From Morinoia aosen (Eukaryota > Arthropoda > Malacostraca > Amphipoda > Talitridae), in the NCBI GenBank assembly GCA_030386875.1, contig CM059556.1:36372964-36436963 (forward strand): a stretch of 64,000 nucleotides of DNA, read 5' to 3'. A model generated the notes under the pieces. That model saw nothing but the letters and a program-made list of their open reading frames with translations. It was not told the origin of the DNA and did no database searches. Positions 54,680 to 64,000 of this stretch are shown here, in pieces. Made by a program: the position numbers and the translations under genes. Position 1 is the first letter of the stretch, and the number at the start of each line of letters is the position of its first letter.

Positions 54680-54934
54680 ATGTCATCAAGTCGAAAAGAT
54701 CAACTTCAAAAAATTAATCAAAAAAATTATCAAGCTGAAAATGGCAATCTTCTTCATTATTTTTCAAATGCTGCCGCTAAAGATCGACTGATTTACTACA
54801 GCCAGTTTGCCCCTTTGCTCAGTTGCTCCGGAAGAAAATGTTCTGAAAGCATGCATAACTCTAATCCAGTTGAAGAATATCGTCATTTCCAATATTTTTT
54901 AAATAGCTTTATATATAAAGCCTCGCTACAATGA
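54680..54934 (+). CDS. short unidentified open frame (84 codons)
   Basis: Starts ATG in a gaaaaATGT context and ends TGA. The product MSSSRKDQLQKINQKNYQ... is non-repetitive and moderately charged, with two Cys near its C-terminal half. No family is recognised. In AT-rich DNA a frame of this size can occur by chance. Confidence 0.2.
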   Translation: MSSSRKDQLQKINQKNYQAENGNLLHYFSNAAAKDRLIYYSQFAPLLSCSGRKCSESMHNSNPVEEYRHFQYFLNSFIYKASLQ

Positions 54935-55058
54935 CTGTCGCCCGGTCTAGTTGGCGCTCAGTTCAAACACCTGAATCGGGGGAGGAAGTGGAGCTACTTT
55001 TCCCAACGGGAGGAAACACCGAGCTCTGTTGAACCCTTTACCCGAAAAGGAAGTGTGC

Positions 55059-55287
55059 TTAACACTTTGCCCTCACGTGCACCACCGGTGGCCACGGAGG
55101 GCATTTTCACATTGTTGCTGTCCGACCTGTCGTCAAAACTCAATTTTCATAAATGCTGAGTCAAATACAGCTAAATGAAGGAATGATCCAGTTAATGTTT
55201 CTACTTTCAAAGTTCTTTATTACAACTGACTTTAAATTTGACTTGAATATTGAACTTCAATTTAACCAACTGTGGTCAAAGTGTTAT
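55059..55287 (+). mobile_element. TTAA-flanked MITE, 229-bp family
   Basis: TTAA at 55059-55062, then cactttgccctcacgtgcac and caccggtggccacgg; ends tgtggtcaaagtgttat. 229 bp. Directly after it, at 55288-55320, ctgaaattcaatttaacaac followed by tgtggtcaaaa repeats the element's last ~35 bp once, a two-copy duplication of the region that forms the 42-bp array at 7441. Confidence 0.85.
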
Positions 55288-55397
55288 GCTGAAATTCAAT
55301 TTAACAACTGTGGTCAAAATTTTAATTACTAAGTAACGGTGACCCGGCACAATGACGGCATAAAAAACAACCACCAAGGCGCTATCTATTTAGCTTA

Positions 55398-55465
55398 ACT
55401 TTATCGCCGCAGCATTTAGGATTTCAGTTGCCCGGGGCAAAGAATATAAATGGGCGGCGAAAATT
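55398..55465. mobile_element. small fold-back element related to 9842-9934
   Basis: ttatcgccgcagcattta pairs imperfectly with taaatgggcggcgaaaa around a central ttgcccggggcaa palindrome. It shares the tcgccgc..gcat arm motif with the hairpin at 9842 and follows a ttaa. Confidence 0.45.
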
Positions 55466-55723
55466 GGAGGCAAATATGCAGAGTGTCCTAACCCTCAAAT
55501 CAGAGCTCAAAACTGGAGAGTGGATTAAGTGATAATTTCACCTCATAGCGGCGTGGATGTCTTTCAGGCCGAGTGGCCAAGTTCCTAGTTCAGTTCCTAG
55601 TGAGTAACTTGGCTAGGAAAAGCCAGTTTGGCAACCCTGCGATGAACATCACGCCTCTAACTTGAGTGTCCTAAAATTCTGTGTTTTGAAGGTTAGGACA
55701 CTCTGCTCATTTGCCCTCCAATT
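55463..55723. mobile_element. ~261-bp terminal-inverted-repeat element
   Basis: The left end attggaggcaaatatgcaga then gtgtcctaaccctcaaa (55463-55500) is inverted at 55682-55723 (ttttgaaggttaggacac then tctgctcatttgccctccaat), about 36 of 42 positions matching. Non-coding, so a MITE; superfamily not determined. Confidence 0.8.
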
Positions 55724-55989
55724 GCAAATGGCGAGACAAAAAACTTTGATTATGTAAGCTATGAGATTAGAAAGCAGATTACCTGCAAAAGCCTACTTAA
55801 ATGATGCGCCCCTTATTTTTTCCGATATGGAGAGGAAAATATCATTTTGATTTGAATTAGTGGGAATTTTCAGTTTTTTTAATTTGCTGCCTGCTGCCTG
55901 TCACAGCCTGCAAAAATACTCAAATATACTGTAAATGTACTCAAAATATACTCACACAAAACTCATGTTCCTGAAAGGGAATATATTAT

Positions 55990-56130
55990 TTTTTGAGTCA
56001 GTTTAATTTTTCTGTGAGGTCCGAGATAGTATTTTCAGTACAAATAAACTAGACCTGCTGAATCGTGCTAGATCTGCTCACTGATTCGCTTGAAATACTA
56101 AGCGATTTATAGATTCTAGTGTTATTCAAC
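55990..56130 (+). repeat. dispersed repeat, copy A of a pair
   Basis: About 75% identical over ~135 bp to 62578-62710: shared gtttaatttttctgtga, aataaactaga, ctgctgaatcgtgc, tgattcg and gcgatttat blocks in the same order. Family unknown. Confidence 0.7.
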
Positions 56131-56745
56131 AACATGAATTTCAGTAGAGTGTCTGGCCGCCACTAATTTATGCTCTGTTCACAAACCTTATTTATAATTG
56201 TTTACGTAACACAAATTTTAATTTTCCTCCCTTCAACTAAGCGTTCCGAACCTGTTTTCCATCTCAGAGTATTTTCGAAAGCAAGTCAATCACTTCTTAT
56301 CATCACGAAAAATGGAGCTAATAATCCCTCTTGATCGCAAAGAATTCGCAAGGAATAATTTTTATTCTCTGTGCATGTCTTCCGTCACAAAAAAAATCAC
56401 ACACAAAGCGACGCATCGATAGAGTTAGAAATATTCCACCTGCCGCACATATTTTTTCCCGTTGCCCAAAGAGAGAAGGCGAACATTTCTACAAAAACAA
56501 ACGTCAAGCGAGAGACCAGCATCCAACGGCACAGTTAAAAACCCAGCCAATTGTCCAGTTGAAAACCCAGCCAGTTTTGTAGCCAGTTTGGAGGAAGATC
56601 AAAGGCAGTTTGCTGCTCAAAAACTTAACTGTACACCACACGATGATCGTAGCTCGTGTGGAGGGCGTCATGCCGCTCAGTTTTGATCGTGTGTCTACAT
56701 AGATGATATGCTCGTTGTCGTCGTGTACGTGTGTGTCTGTATGAT
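56131..56745. other. unique spacer, no gene supported
   Basis: Plus frames of 74-83 codons at 56331-56686 overlap in different phases and contain a short direct repeat (aaaacccagccaatt / gaaaacccagccagtt). No domain. Confidence 0.35.
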
Positions 56746-56933
56746 ATGTGTCTGTCTGTATGATGTGTGTGTTTGTCTGTATGGTGTGTGTGTGTGTGTG
56801 TGAGTGTGTTGGTATTTTTGGTGTTATAGTGTGTGAGTGTGTTGTGTATTTGTGGTGTTATAGTGTGTGAGTGTGTTGTGTATTTGTATAGTGTGAGAGT
56901 GTGTGTGTGCGTCGCGCATTTGTAGTGTGAGAG
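56746..56933. repeat. TG-rich compound microsatellite
   Basis: Runs of tg and gtgtgtctgtatgat, gtgtgagtgtgttg and gtatttgt blocks. A closely related array lies at 61765-62060 in the same orientation. Confidence 0.9.
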
Positions 56934-57140
56934 TGCCCTACATACAATGTCACATGGAAGCCACGTGGTTAGGTGCTGGTTACGTGGATTTTAGTTGGCA
57001 AAATGGATTTACCACTGAATATACTCATCATAGCCATATTAGTACATTGCATGCTGGATTTGATACGTGGGATCCACGTGTGATTTCCTATTAGCTACCA
57101 CATTGCCTTCAAATAAATTTTTCCACATGGGAGGCACGTG
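56934..57140 (-). repeat. CACGTG-rich dispersed sequence, inverted relative to 61.4-61.77 kb
   Basis: ccctacatacaatgtcacat then ggaagccacgtgg is the reverse complement of the segment at 61742-61770. Further in, gatacgtgggatccacgtg and acatgggaggcacgtg repeat the same theme. Function unknown. Confidence 0.6.
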
Positions 57141-58480
57141 TGTATGCAACGTACTTGCTTATGAACGGCTTTTAAGAAAATATTGCGTATATATAAATAT
57201 TAAAATAATTGTTATATGTTTTCGATGAAATGTCAAAGATTCCATTCAGAGCACATATTAAATTCTACATTTATAACCAATTACCCATTTACACATCAGA
57301 TTATTCCCAAATTTACTAATATTTTCTTGATGGTCAAAAATATATACGTTATTATTTGTAGTATTCAGGGTCAAGCTGAGATAAAAGAAACTCTTTGTGC
57401 TAAAAAATCTAACATTCGCCTTTTCAAGTCTTAGTTGTGTCTTATTCAGTTGTAATGCTCATTTTGAACATTAGTAATAACTAATAAGTTAATCATTTCC
57501 TATGAAATATATGCTGATAATCTCTTTGAACCAAAAATTGGGATAACTAAATTCTATATATGCGTCTGGTGCGATTTCAAAAGCTTTCGTAAAATAATAC
57601 TGAAAGACAGAACACACCAATGAATAAATTGATATACACACATGAAACTATTTGGATAAGTTTTGACGTTTCGATTTCGAAAGAATGTGCATCTGGCAAC
57701 TACCCCTCCTCTCAGAAGTTGTGGCACCTCCTATTCAAACTTCCGTGCTCCGTCTTCCGACCGTGACCGTTACTTAGTTCTGCTCAAGACGTGATTGGTG
57801 TTAATTGTGCTCCTGTATATTTCTAGGAACATCATTCAATTCGCAGTATTAGTGAATGTAAGTGGAAGATAGGGATAATTAACAAGACGAGCTTTTCACT
57901 GTCCATATTAGAGACATTAAAACTGAGCATAGTTCTTATGTGCTGCTGGTTAAAGCGATACGGCTGGTTAATTTGTCTTCATTACTTTCTGTTGAACTGT
58001 AGCTCAATTTGGTACTGAAGCCATGAACAATAATCTGATTTTATTACAATAATTCTCTCATAAGCACGCCGTTGTGATGAGGAGTGATGAGTCGCTGGAA
58101 ATCGTGTAAGATTAAATATACAGAGTTCTAGTTCTTATATAATTGTAAACCTTTCGACAGTAATGATAACTTTAATTGCGCCATTTCTCGTTTGCGCTGA
58201 ATGAATAAAATATCTTCTAATTTTTTTTCTTGTAATTCATTTTGTTGCTTTGTGGTACTTATGCTATAAAATATATTTACGTAAGCATTTAAATTTGAAA
58301 TACCGCCTAAGAAATCCATCATTACAATTATTGACTGGTAAAATTTTGTTTCTTATTTCATTATTTATTGTTTTGACCTTCATTTTGAGGGTTTATCAGT
58401 CTTCACATTATGGATGAGGTTTGTGAGTATAATTCATTTTGTCAATGTTTTTTTCTAAATTTGTCATGATACAATAGAAA
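57141..58480. other. AT-rich spacer, no gene seen
   Basis: No array, element end or credible frame. At 57822-57860 an isolated ttctag ... gtaagt pair resembles splice signals around 32 bp, too weak to call an exon. Confidence 0.35.
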
Positions 58481-58625
58481 TGTACGATGAAGGACAAATT
58501 TACACCCTAAAATGCATAAACATGTATTCACAACCATTATATATGAATTTGAACGAATTGGAAGTGAATTGTTAAAAAATTTTCATGCATTTGAGGGGTA
58601 AATTCATTCTTCATAGTTCATTTTT
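58481..58625. mobile_element. short inverted-repeat element, ~36-bp arms
   Basis: acgatgaaggacaaatttac then accctaaaatgcataaa is inverted at 58588-58625 (ttcatgcatttgaggggtaa then attcattcttcata), about 75% complementary, with ~70 bp between. Probably a MITE remnant. Confidence 0.5.
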
Positions 58626-59049
58626 ATAGAACCATGATGTTTCATATGTGAACATTAAAGTTAGCGCTGCCATTTTATCATATTTAAGGAATTAAATTTA
58701 TTTCTAAGAAAAGATAACAAAATCCAAGAATGAACAATTAAGCTAGTACAATTTCTCGATTTTGATTGATGAAGTTTGCGGTGCCATTATATTATAGGAA
58801 TTTGATTTGCTTTAATAAAAATGTTACAATTCATAACTGAACAATTCATCTGTCATCTTGATTTTTCGAGTTTGAATATTTATATTCCCTGCCATAGTAT
58901 TGGTGGACTTTAATTTTTTCTAGAAATCATTGCAAAATTAAACAAAAAATTCCTTGCTGACGGTCAGGTTTTTCCATTCCAAATTAATGTGGTGGATATC
59001 TGCCCTGGAAAAAATTTATGAACGTGCTTTTACTACGAACACCCAAAGT
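58626..59049. other. AT-rich spacer with a weak ~110-bp repetition
   Basis: A ctgccatt(t/a)ta ... ggaattaaattta theme recurs about three times with heavy divergence. Nothing else was recognised. Confidence 0.35.
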
Positions 59050-59200
59050 GGGTGTCCCCCCAAAATGTCCCCGACTTGTCGGTTGATTATATCTCCGCAA
59101 TAAATTAACATATTTGAGATGTCTTTTTTTCACAGTGTAGCAAATTTAGTTTCTTTTTCGAATAATTTACGTGTTTGAAAATAGTTTAATAACCACTTAA

Positions 59201-59890
59201 GTGTTATGACATACTATGCGGGTGCGGCAGCGGGAAACTGTTACCGCGACCGCGCGCGGTAAAAACGCATTTGTAGGTAGATGACACATTGGCGCGCTAA
59301 CCGTGAAGGTTGTCGCGCGTTTTTTCGTACAGTGCTGTTTGGAACTCTGAACAGAATGGAGGTTTCACATTTCATAAATGTTGCCACTGTGTGCGCAGCT
59401 GAGAGCGAAGGATTATTGGATATGCCTCGTGTACGGAGATATTTCGTGCACCCATACAACGTGGATGAGACAAGTGTCCTCGTTTTTATGAAAATATTAG
59501 AGAGCACAGTGATAAATGAAATAATAATTGCTATTACAAATCAGAAATAATAATAGATAATAGATAAAATAATAATAATAAATAATATTTGATGAAAATA
59601 TATGGATATCTTCCTGATATTCTATGGGAAACTAGAAATGAATTGCGTTTACTGCAGCGCTGTGAGCGGCTAACGTGTCACTAGTCATTACTTTCTGTGT
59701 TGACTGCTCTAAACCGCGCCGCGGTAAATCGCCTTCCGCCGACACGCGCGGTAGAAAAAATACCGCGCGCGTTTTCCGCGCCCCGGTTTCTCTAGTATGT
59801 CAGGCCTGGTAAGACAACACGTGCTGACGGATTTGCGGCTACCGCAGCTTTGCGCGGAAGCGCGTTTTAACGCTTAGTATGTCACTACAC
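59201..59890 (+). mobile_element. PIF/Harbinger-like element, 690 bp, with TAA target duplication
   Basis: TIRs GTGTTATGACATACTATGCG (59201-59220) and, reversed, GTGTAGTGACATACTAAGCG (ending 59890) match at 17 of 20. TAA flanks both sides (59198-59200 and 59891-59893). The uninterrupted site is present in the opposite arm of the host palindrome at about 60545 with a single copy of TAA. Three-bp TWA duplications characterise PIF/Harbinger. Subterminal regions are rich in cgcg and ccgcgg repeats. Non-autonomous: only a transposase N-terminal remnant remains. Confidence 0.85.
59281..59550 (+). pseudogene. Harbinger transposase N-terminal remnant
   Basis: An 89-codon plus frame contains MPRVRRYFVHPYNVDET near residues 47-63, resembling the RRRRxWVHP signature near the start of PIF/Harbinger transposases. 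The DDE domain is absent; after the frame the sequence becomes an AT-rich ataata filler. The flanking TIRs and TAA duplication support the assignment; the peptide alone would be weak. Confidence 0.6.
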
Positions 59891-60693
59891 TAACAGTGAT
59901 CGATTTACTAAAAGAGGCAGAAAAACTAATTGTTCAAAGGAAAGTTTTAAAAACAACACTGGTGATCTTCTTCATTTCCCAATACCTACTGTTAAGAATA
60001 ATTTCACAATGATGTATCCTACATACCGCCAAGTCTTTAAACCCTCTGAGAGGTTATTTACTTTCTTATTTCATCATTTGACGACACTTAAAATGCAGCT
60101 AACTAACTATCAATGAATTTCCATCGTATTGGAATACGAAGCAATGGAAATCTATAAAAAAGTTTGAAAAGCGTTTAATGAAACATTCCCGGAAAGGAAC
60201 TCGTTATATAAGAAGACTGTGTTTCTCACTGTTAGAAAATATGGAAGAAAATTTAATGCTCTTACTTTTTCACCGCTTTTCGTTGCTTCATATTCATTCC
60301 AATACGATGAAAATTCTTTGATCGTTAGTGAGCTGCATTTTGAGTGTCTTCAGACTTCAAATGATGAAATAAGAAAGTAAATAACCTCTCAGAGGGTTTA
60401 AAGACTTGGCGGTGTGTAGGATACATCATTGTGAAATTATTCTTAACAGTAGGTATTCAGAAATGAAGAAGATCACCAGTGTTGTTTTTAAAACTTTCAT
60501 TTGAACAATTAGTTTTTCTTCCTCTTTTAGTAAATCGATCACTGTTAAGTGGTTTTAAACGATTTTCAAAAACTTAAATTATTCGCAAAAGAAACGAAAT
60601 TTGCAACACTGTGAAAGAAAGACATTTCAAATATGTTTATTTATTGCGGAGATATAATCAATCGAAAAGTCGGGGACATTTTCATGGGACACC

Positions 60694-61374
60694 AGGTATA
60701 GCTTGGTGTAAGTTATGCCATGGAGGGTTCATAGTCTTTGTTCTTCTTTGAAAGCCTTATTTATAGAAGCATTCAATTTTTGAATTTATCTTATTACAAG
60801 TCAATGAGTACAAAGAAAATTTGAAATGTTTGAATAATGGAATTATTCACTGCATCTTAGCCTGGCTGTTAACCCTACTTTCTTCACTCGGGAAAAAATA
60901 TCGCAATTTGCAAGTTGCTCCGAGATCGTCGGTTGATATTTCATTCACAATGCATGTGCGCCTTTGTGAATTAACAGCCTTGTGACATAAATATTAGTAT
61001 AATACTTGTATATATGTCACTAAAACACGCTACAAAGAGTGGTGGAGGCTGCCATGAAACCCTATGAATACTGAAATGCCATTCCTTTCGCCACTAATTA
61101 CTGTCCCGGCTGATAAATTACTGCAAAGCAAGTCGCGAAACATTTGCATGAGTGTTCATAAAATAACCATATATGGAATCAAGGATTAGTGAGGGAGGAG
61201 AATGGCATTTTGGGGGGACGTGTTCTACACGTTTGATTGCAAACAGGTAATCTCCTACAAGATATGACAATGCAGCGGCACCGTCACACCGAAGCGATCA
61301 ACTAACTTTGATAACCACATGGAAACGGTGTATAATACACGTCAGTAGAATTCATGGTAAGTCTGCTTGATTCA
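60694..61374. other. unique spacer, nothing recognised
   Basis: About 680 bp without arrays, element ends or long frames. Confidence 0.4.
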
Positions 61375-61764
61375 TAGATGGAACCCACGCGTAATTACCA
61401 AATGGATCTTAGCTGGCAGAAGCGAGGGATAACCATGAGGCATATGGTGTCCATGTAGAACCCACATCCTCGACACGTGTCCTAACCATGTGGGCACCAG
61501 GTGGGGCCACTTTCCAAAAGTCCATGTGGTTTCCACATAGCATGGGCAGATAGAACCCATATGTAAAACATCTACAATCCATGTCGTAACCATAGGGTTT
61601 CCATGTAGAACCCACATCCTCGACAAGTGTCCTAACCATGTGGGTACCAGGTGGGGCCACTTTCCAAAAGTCCATGTGGTTTCCACATAGCATGGGCAGA
61701 TAGAACCCATATGGCAAACATGGACAATCCATGTCGTAACCATGTGGCTTCCACGTGACCTTGT
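61375..61764. repeat. 150-bp tandem repeat, about 2.5 copies
   Basis: catgtagaacccacatcctc begins at 61452 and at 61602. Each unit contains several accatgtgg, ccatgtggtttccacat and cacgtg palindromic motifs. Minus-strand frames of 107 and 123 codons read through both copies and are not taken as genes. Confidence 0.88.
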
Positions 61765-62060
61765 ATGTAGGGTGTGTGTGTGTGTGTGTTGTGTATGTAT
61801 GTGTACTGTCGTGTGTGTGTCTGTATGATGTCTGTCTGTCTGTATGATATGTGTGTTTGTCTGTATGGTGTGTATGTGAGTGTGTTGGTATTTGTAGTGT
61901 TATAGTGTGTGAGTGTGTTGTGTATTTGTATTGTGTGAGAGTGTGTGTGTGTGTGTGTGTTGTGTATTTGTATAGTGTGAGAGTGTGTGTGTGCGTCGCG
62001 TATTTGTAGTGTGAGAGTGTGTGTGTGTGTGTGTGTGTATGTGGACTGTCGTGTGTGTGT
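61765..62060. repeat. TG-rich compound microsatellite
   Basis: Long gt runs with gtctgtatgatgtct, gtattttgtagtg and gagagtgtgtgtg blocks, related block by block to 56746-56933. Confidence 0.92.
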
Positions 62061-62577
62061 ATGGCTGTCCCTTAGCTACTGCAAAAATATCAGGCTTTTA
62101 ACTCAACACTAAACAAACATGGGCAACATCAACATCACTCAACATGCATGAGGAAGTTAATTGCCCCTTAGACCTCACGTTTTTAGCTCCGTTCTAACAT
62201 CACTCGATCTACATGAACTGGTTCGTGCTTATTGATGATGACAAGTCAATGAACAAGTTAACTGGTTCACGTTAGACTTCAAGTCCTTAAATCCTTCGTA
62301 ACATCACTCGGTCTGCATGAATGCCTAAACTGCCAAGAGCTAAACTGATGTTTAATATTCAATTCAAATACATGCTAATGATAGTATTCAATACTGAAAA
62401 TGACGATCATTAAAGAAGTTTATTTTTATTAACTATTTTGTGTAATATGATTCATAAATTTCACGATAAATTCAAGTTCAATTGAATTTGCGGACAGAGC
62501 AAAACGTGCTAAAGGCAAGAAAATCTACTTTGAACTATGCGTCGAGATTTTTTGAGTTGCCTGCAACTTTGTCCGCT
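62061..62577. other. spacer with a diverged ~100-bp repeat
   Basis: caacatcactc..catgaa..gttaact/gttaatt..gacctcacg or gacttcaag themes recur two to three times between 62120 and 62330. The rest is AT-rich and unassigned. Confidence 0.45.
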
Positions 62578-62710
62578 TTAGTTTAATTTTTCTGTGATCT
62601 ACGAGGTAAGATTTTCAACGCGAATAAACTAGATCTGCTGAATCGTGCAAGATCCGCCAATTGATTCGTATAAAATCCTGAGCGATTTATTTATCCTGGT
62701 GTATTGTTTG
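62578..62710 (+). repeat. dispersed repeat, copy B of a pair
   Basis: Partner of 55990-56130, same orientation, about 75% identical. Confidence 0.7.
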
Positions 62711-62739
62711 TTGCACAGCCTGTTGTGCTGTACTTCTGA

Positions 62740-63070
62740 TGGTTAAGTCTTCGCACAGCAAGAACGCGTTAAGTCGTCTTCGAGTTACGTAGTCTTCGTG
62801 TTAAGTCGTCTTCGCACGGCAAGAACGCGTTAAGTCGTCTTCGTGTTAAGTCGTCTTCGCACAGCAAGAACGCGTTAAGTCGTCTTCGTGTTAAGTCGTC
62901 TTCGCACAGCAAGAACGCGTTAAGTCGTCTTCGTGTTAAGTCGTCTTCGCACAGCAAGAACGCGTTAAGTCGTCTTCGTGTTAAGTCGTCTTCGCACAGC
63001 AAGAACGCGTTAAATCGTCTTCGAGTTACGTAGTCTTCGTGTTAAGTCGTCTTCGCACAGCAAGGACGGG
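62740..63070. repeat. 45-bp minisatellite, about 7 copies
   Basis: The core is gtcttcgcacagcaagaacg, with cgttaagtcgtcttcgtg. The first and last copies share the cgagttacgtag variant absent from the middle copies. A 77-codon minus frame is a reading of the repeat. Confidence 0.96.
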
Positions 63071-63697
63071 TTTAAGATTAAGTCGACACTTATTGTACGA
63101 CACTTATTGTACCAAAAACATCTGCAGACAAGTTAATATATCAATTTAAAGCCCTTCTTATCCGTTGATGAGATCAAATTTGAGAATAGTCCTATATATA
63201 AGAATACTTGAAAGAATCCTCTTAAGTTTTATATTCTTGAATACTCGTTAAGAATACTTTAAAGTTTGGCCGAAAATAAAACTTTTTATGAAAACATTCG
63301 CCGTAGAATGGCTTAAAATTAGCGAGTTCGTATTCTGAGACATTGGTTTTCCCAGTTGAACACTAAGTCAATCAAGCGCCAGTTACTTGAAAAATTCTAG
63401 CAATTGAGTGGAACAAAAAGCAATAGTTATCTATACCTACCACTTATGTTCCAAGTCCTCTGAAATTTACTTGATCCAGTACAAAAATTTCAACAGTATC
63501 AGTTTCTGATATATTATCATATATATAGCTCAGGATATATTAAAAATCCTAATTGAAGAACACATTGACTGGCTCGTAGTTCATTTATATCAGTATTAAA
63601 TACTCGGTTCTAATGATGAAATATCACCGAAACTGCAGGCCGAATATTGGGATGACTAAGCACCTCAGTAACAAACAACGTAGGAAAAACTCGGGTG
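63071..63697. other. AT-rich spacer, nothing recognised
   Basis: About 630 bp of unique sequence. A short aagaatacttgaaagaa/aagaatactttaaag near-repeat lies at 63200-63260. Confidence 0.4.
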
Positions 63698-63990
63698 TTG
63701 AATAATATAAAAATTTCCCTTCTTACGGGGCCACATGTGTACCATTCGATAAATTGCTCATTTACGTACTAGTATAAATAAACAACTTTTCACCTGTTTC
63801 AAGACCTTTTCAAAAAATAACTTTTACCATACAAGGTGAAATATTATCGTCCAATTGTATTTTTAATATTCCTTAGTAAGGACAAAAATGTACATGCATT
63901 CGAGCAGTAAAGTGAATTTCTCAATTTTGCCACTTACAACCTACCCAAACCAACCGTTAACAACCGCAGAAAGCGAGATGAACGTGTCAA
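63698..63990 (-). mobile_element. TTAA-flanked MITE, 276-bp family
   Basis: The minus strand starts cacgttcatctcgctttctg and contains the gttaacggttggtttgggta block, the gcagaatt block and ggtgaaatattatcgtcc-type sequence in reverse. Both tetranucleotides are decayed (ttga and tcaa). Confidence 0.75.
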
Positions 63991-64000
63991 CACTTTGACT
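63987..64000 (+). mobile_element. start of a second TTAA MITE, cut by window edge
   Basis: tcaacactttgact matches the 5' end of the 229-bp family and shares its tetranucleotide with the preceding element, as at 7249-7252. Only 14 bp are visible. Confidence 0.4.

Larger units (their letters stand above)
59050..60693. mobile_element. palindromic element with ~410-bp arms, split by a Harbinger insertion
   Basis: The left arm (59050-59197 plus 59891-60152) is the inverted copy of the right arm (60281-60693) at roughly 90% identity. The outer ends read ggtgtccc, aaaatgtccccgac. The ~130-bp centre (60153-60280) encodes KAFNETFPERNSLYKKTV, weakly like the helix-turn-helix of mariner-type transposases. 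Without the insertion it is about 950 bp. A fold-back transposon or an inverted duplication of a mariner end are the options. Confidence 0.75.

Noticed and set aside
54249-54689. 146-codon minus-strand frame rich in His and Leu
   Set aside because: Produced by the 14-bp array, also open in other frames.
57822-57860. Possible 32-bp micro-exon between ttctag and gtaagt
   Set aside because: Isolated splice-like motifs without a frame or neighbouring exons.
61372-61743. 123-codon minus-strand frame, apparently two-domain
   Set aside because: The two halves are the two copies of a 150-bp tandem repeat, open in a second frame too.

Overview
The window looks like intergenic or heterochromatin-like DNA from a eukaryotic, probably arthropod (insect-type) nuclear genome. 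Evidence: dense Tc1/mariner, piggyBac-like TTAA, PIF/Harbinger, Helitron, Penelope and non-LTR elements; AT-rich unique stretches; no operons, no bacterial gene layout, and no host gene with convincing exons. The species cannot be named from this sequence. I find no tRNA, rRNA or CRISPR.

Layout. About 28-30% of the window (my tally of the listed intervals) is minisatellite: more than 30 unrelated tandem arrays with units of 10 to 72 bp, many near 20-21 bp or twice that, several with higher-order periods. Between them: 1.9-11.4 kb holds TTAA-flanked MITEs, a mariner remnant and a Helitron end interrupted by another mariner. 12.4-20.7 kb is nearly all minisatellite, including a 2 kb array of a 20-bp unit. 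20.9-23.4 kb holds a complete short Helitron and a truncated Penelope-like element flanked by 401-bp inverted repeats. 26.4-29.3 kb is minisatellite. 30.2-31.8 kb is the RNase H end of a LINE broken by a TTAA MITE and a 67-bp array. 33.1-34.9 kb is a 1.3 kb array grown inside a dispersed repeat. 35.6-41.6 kb holds two nearly identical Dong/R4-like non-LTR elements in TAA tracts, one with an open catalytic frame and one frameshifted. 44.6-54.6 kb is again mostly minisatellite. 55-64 kb holds MITEs, a 1.6 kb palindromic element carrying a PIF/Harbinger insertion, TG-rich arrays and more TTAA elements.

Working together. The only long intact reading frame is the reverse transcriptase plus restriction-like endonuclease of the first Dong-like copy. 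The other mobile pieces are decayed or non-autonomous. The recurring theme is transposon and minisatellite interplay: at least three arrays can be traced to sequence inside a mobile or dispersed element (7.4, 30.7 and 33.6 kb), two with an array-free or low-copy relative in the same window. I did not find a novel enzymatic system; the most distinctive material is these array births, the nested insertions with internal empty sites, and the TAA-targeted element pair.
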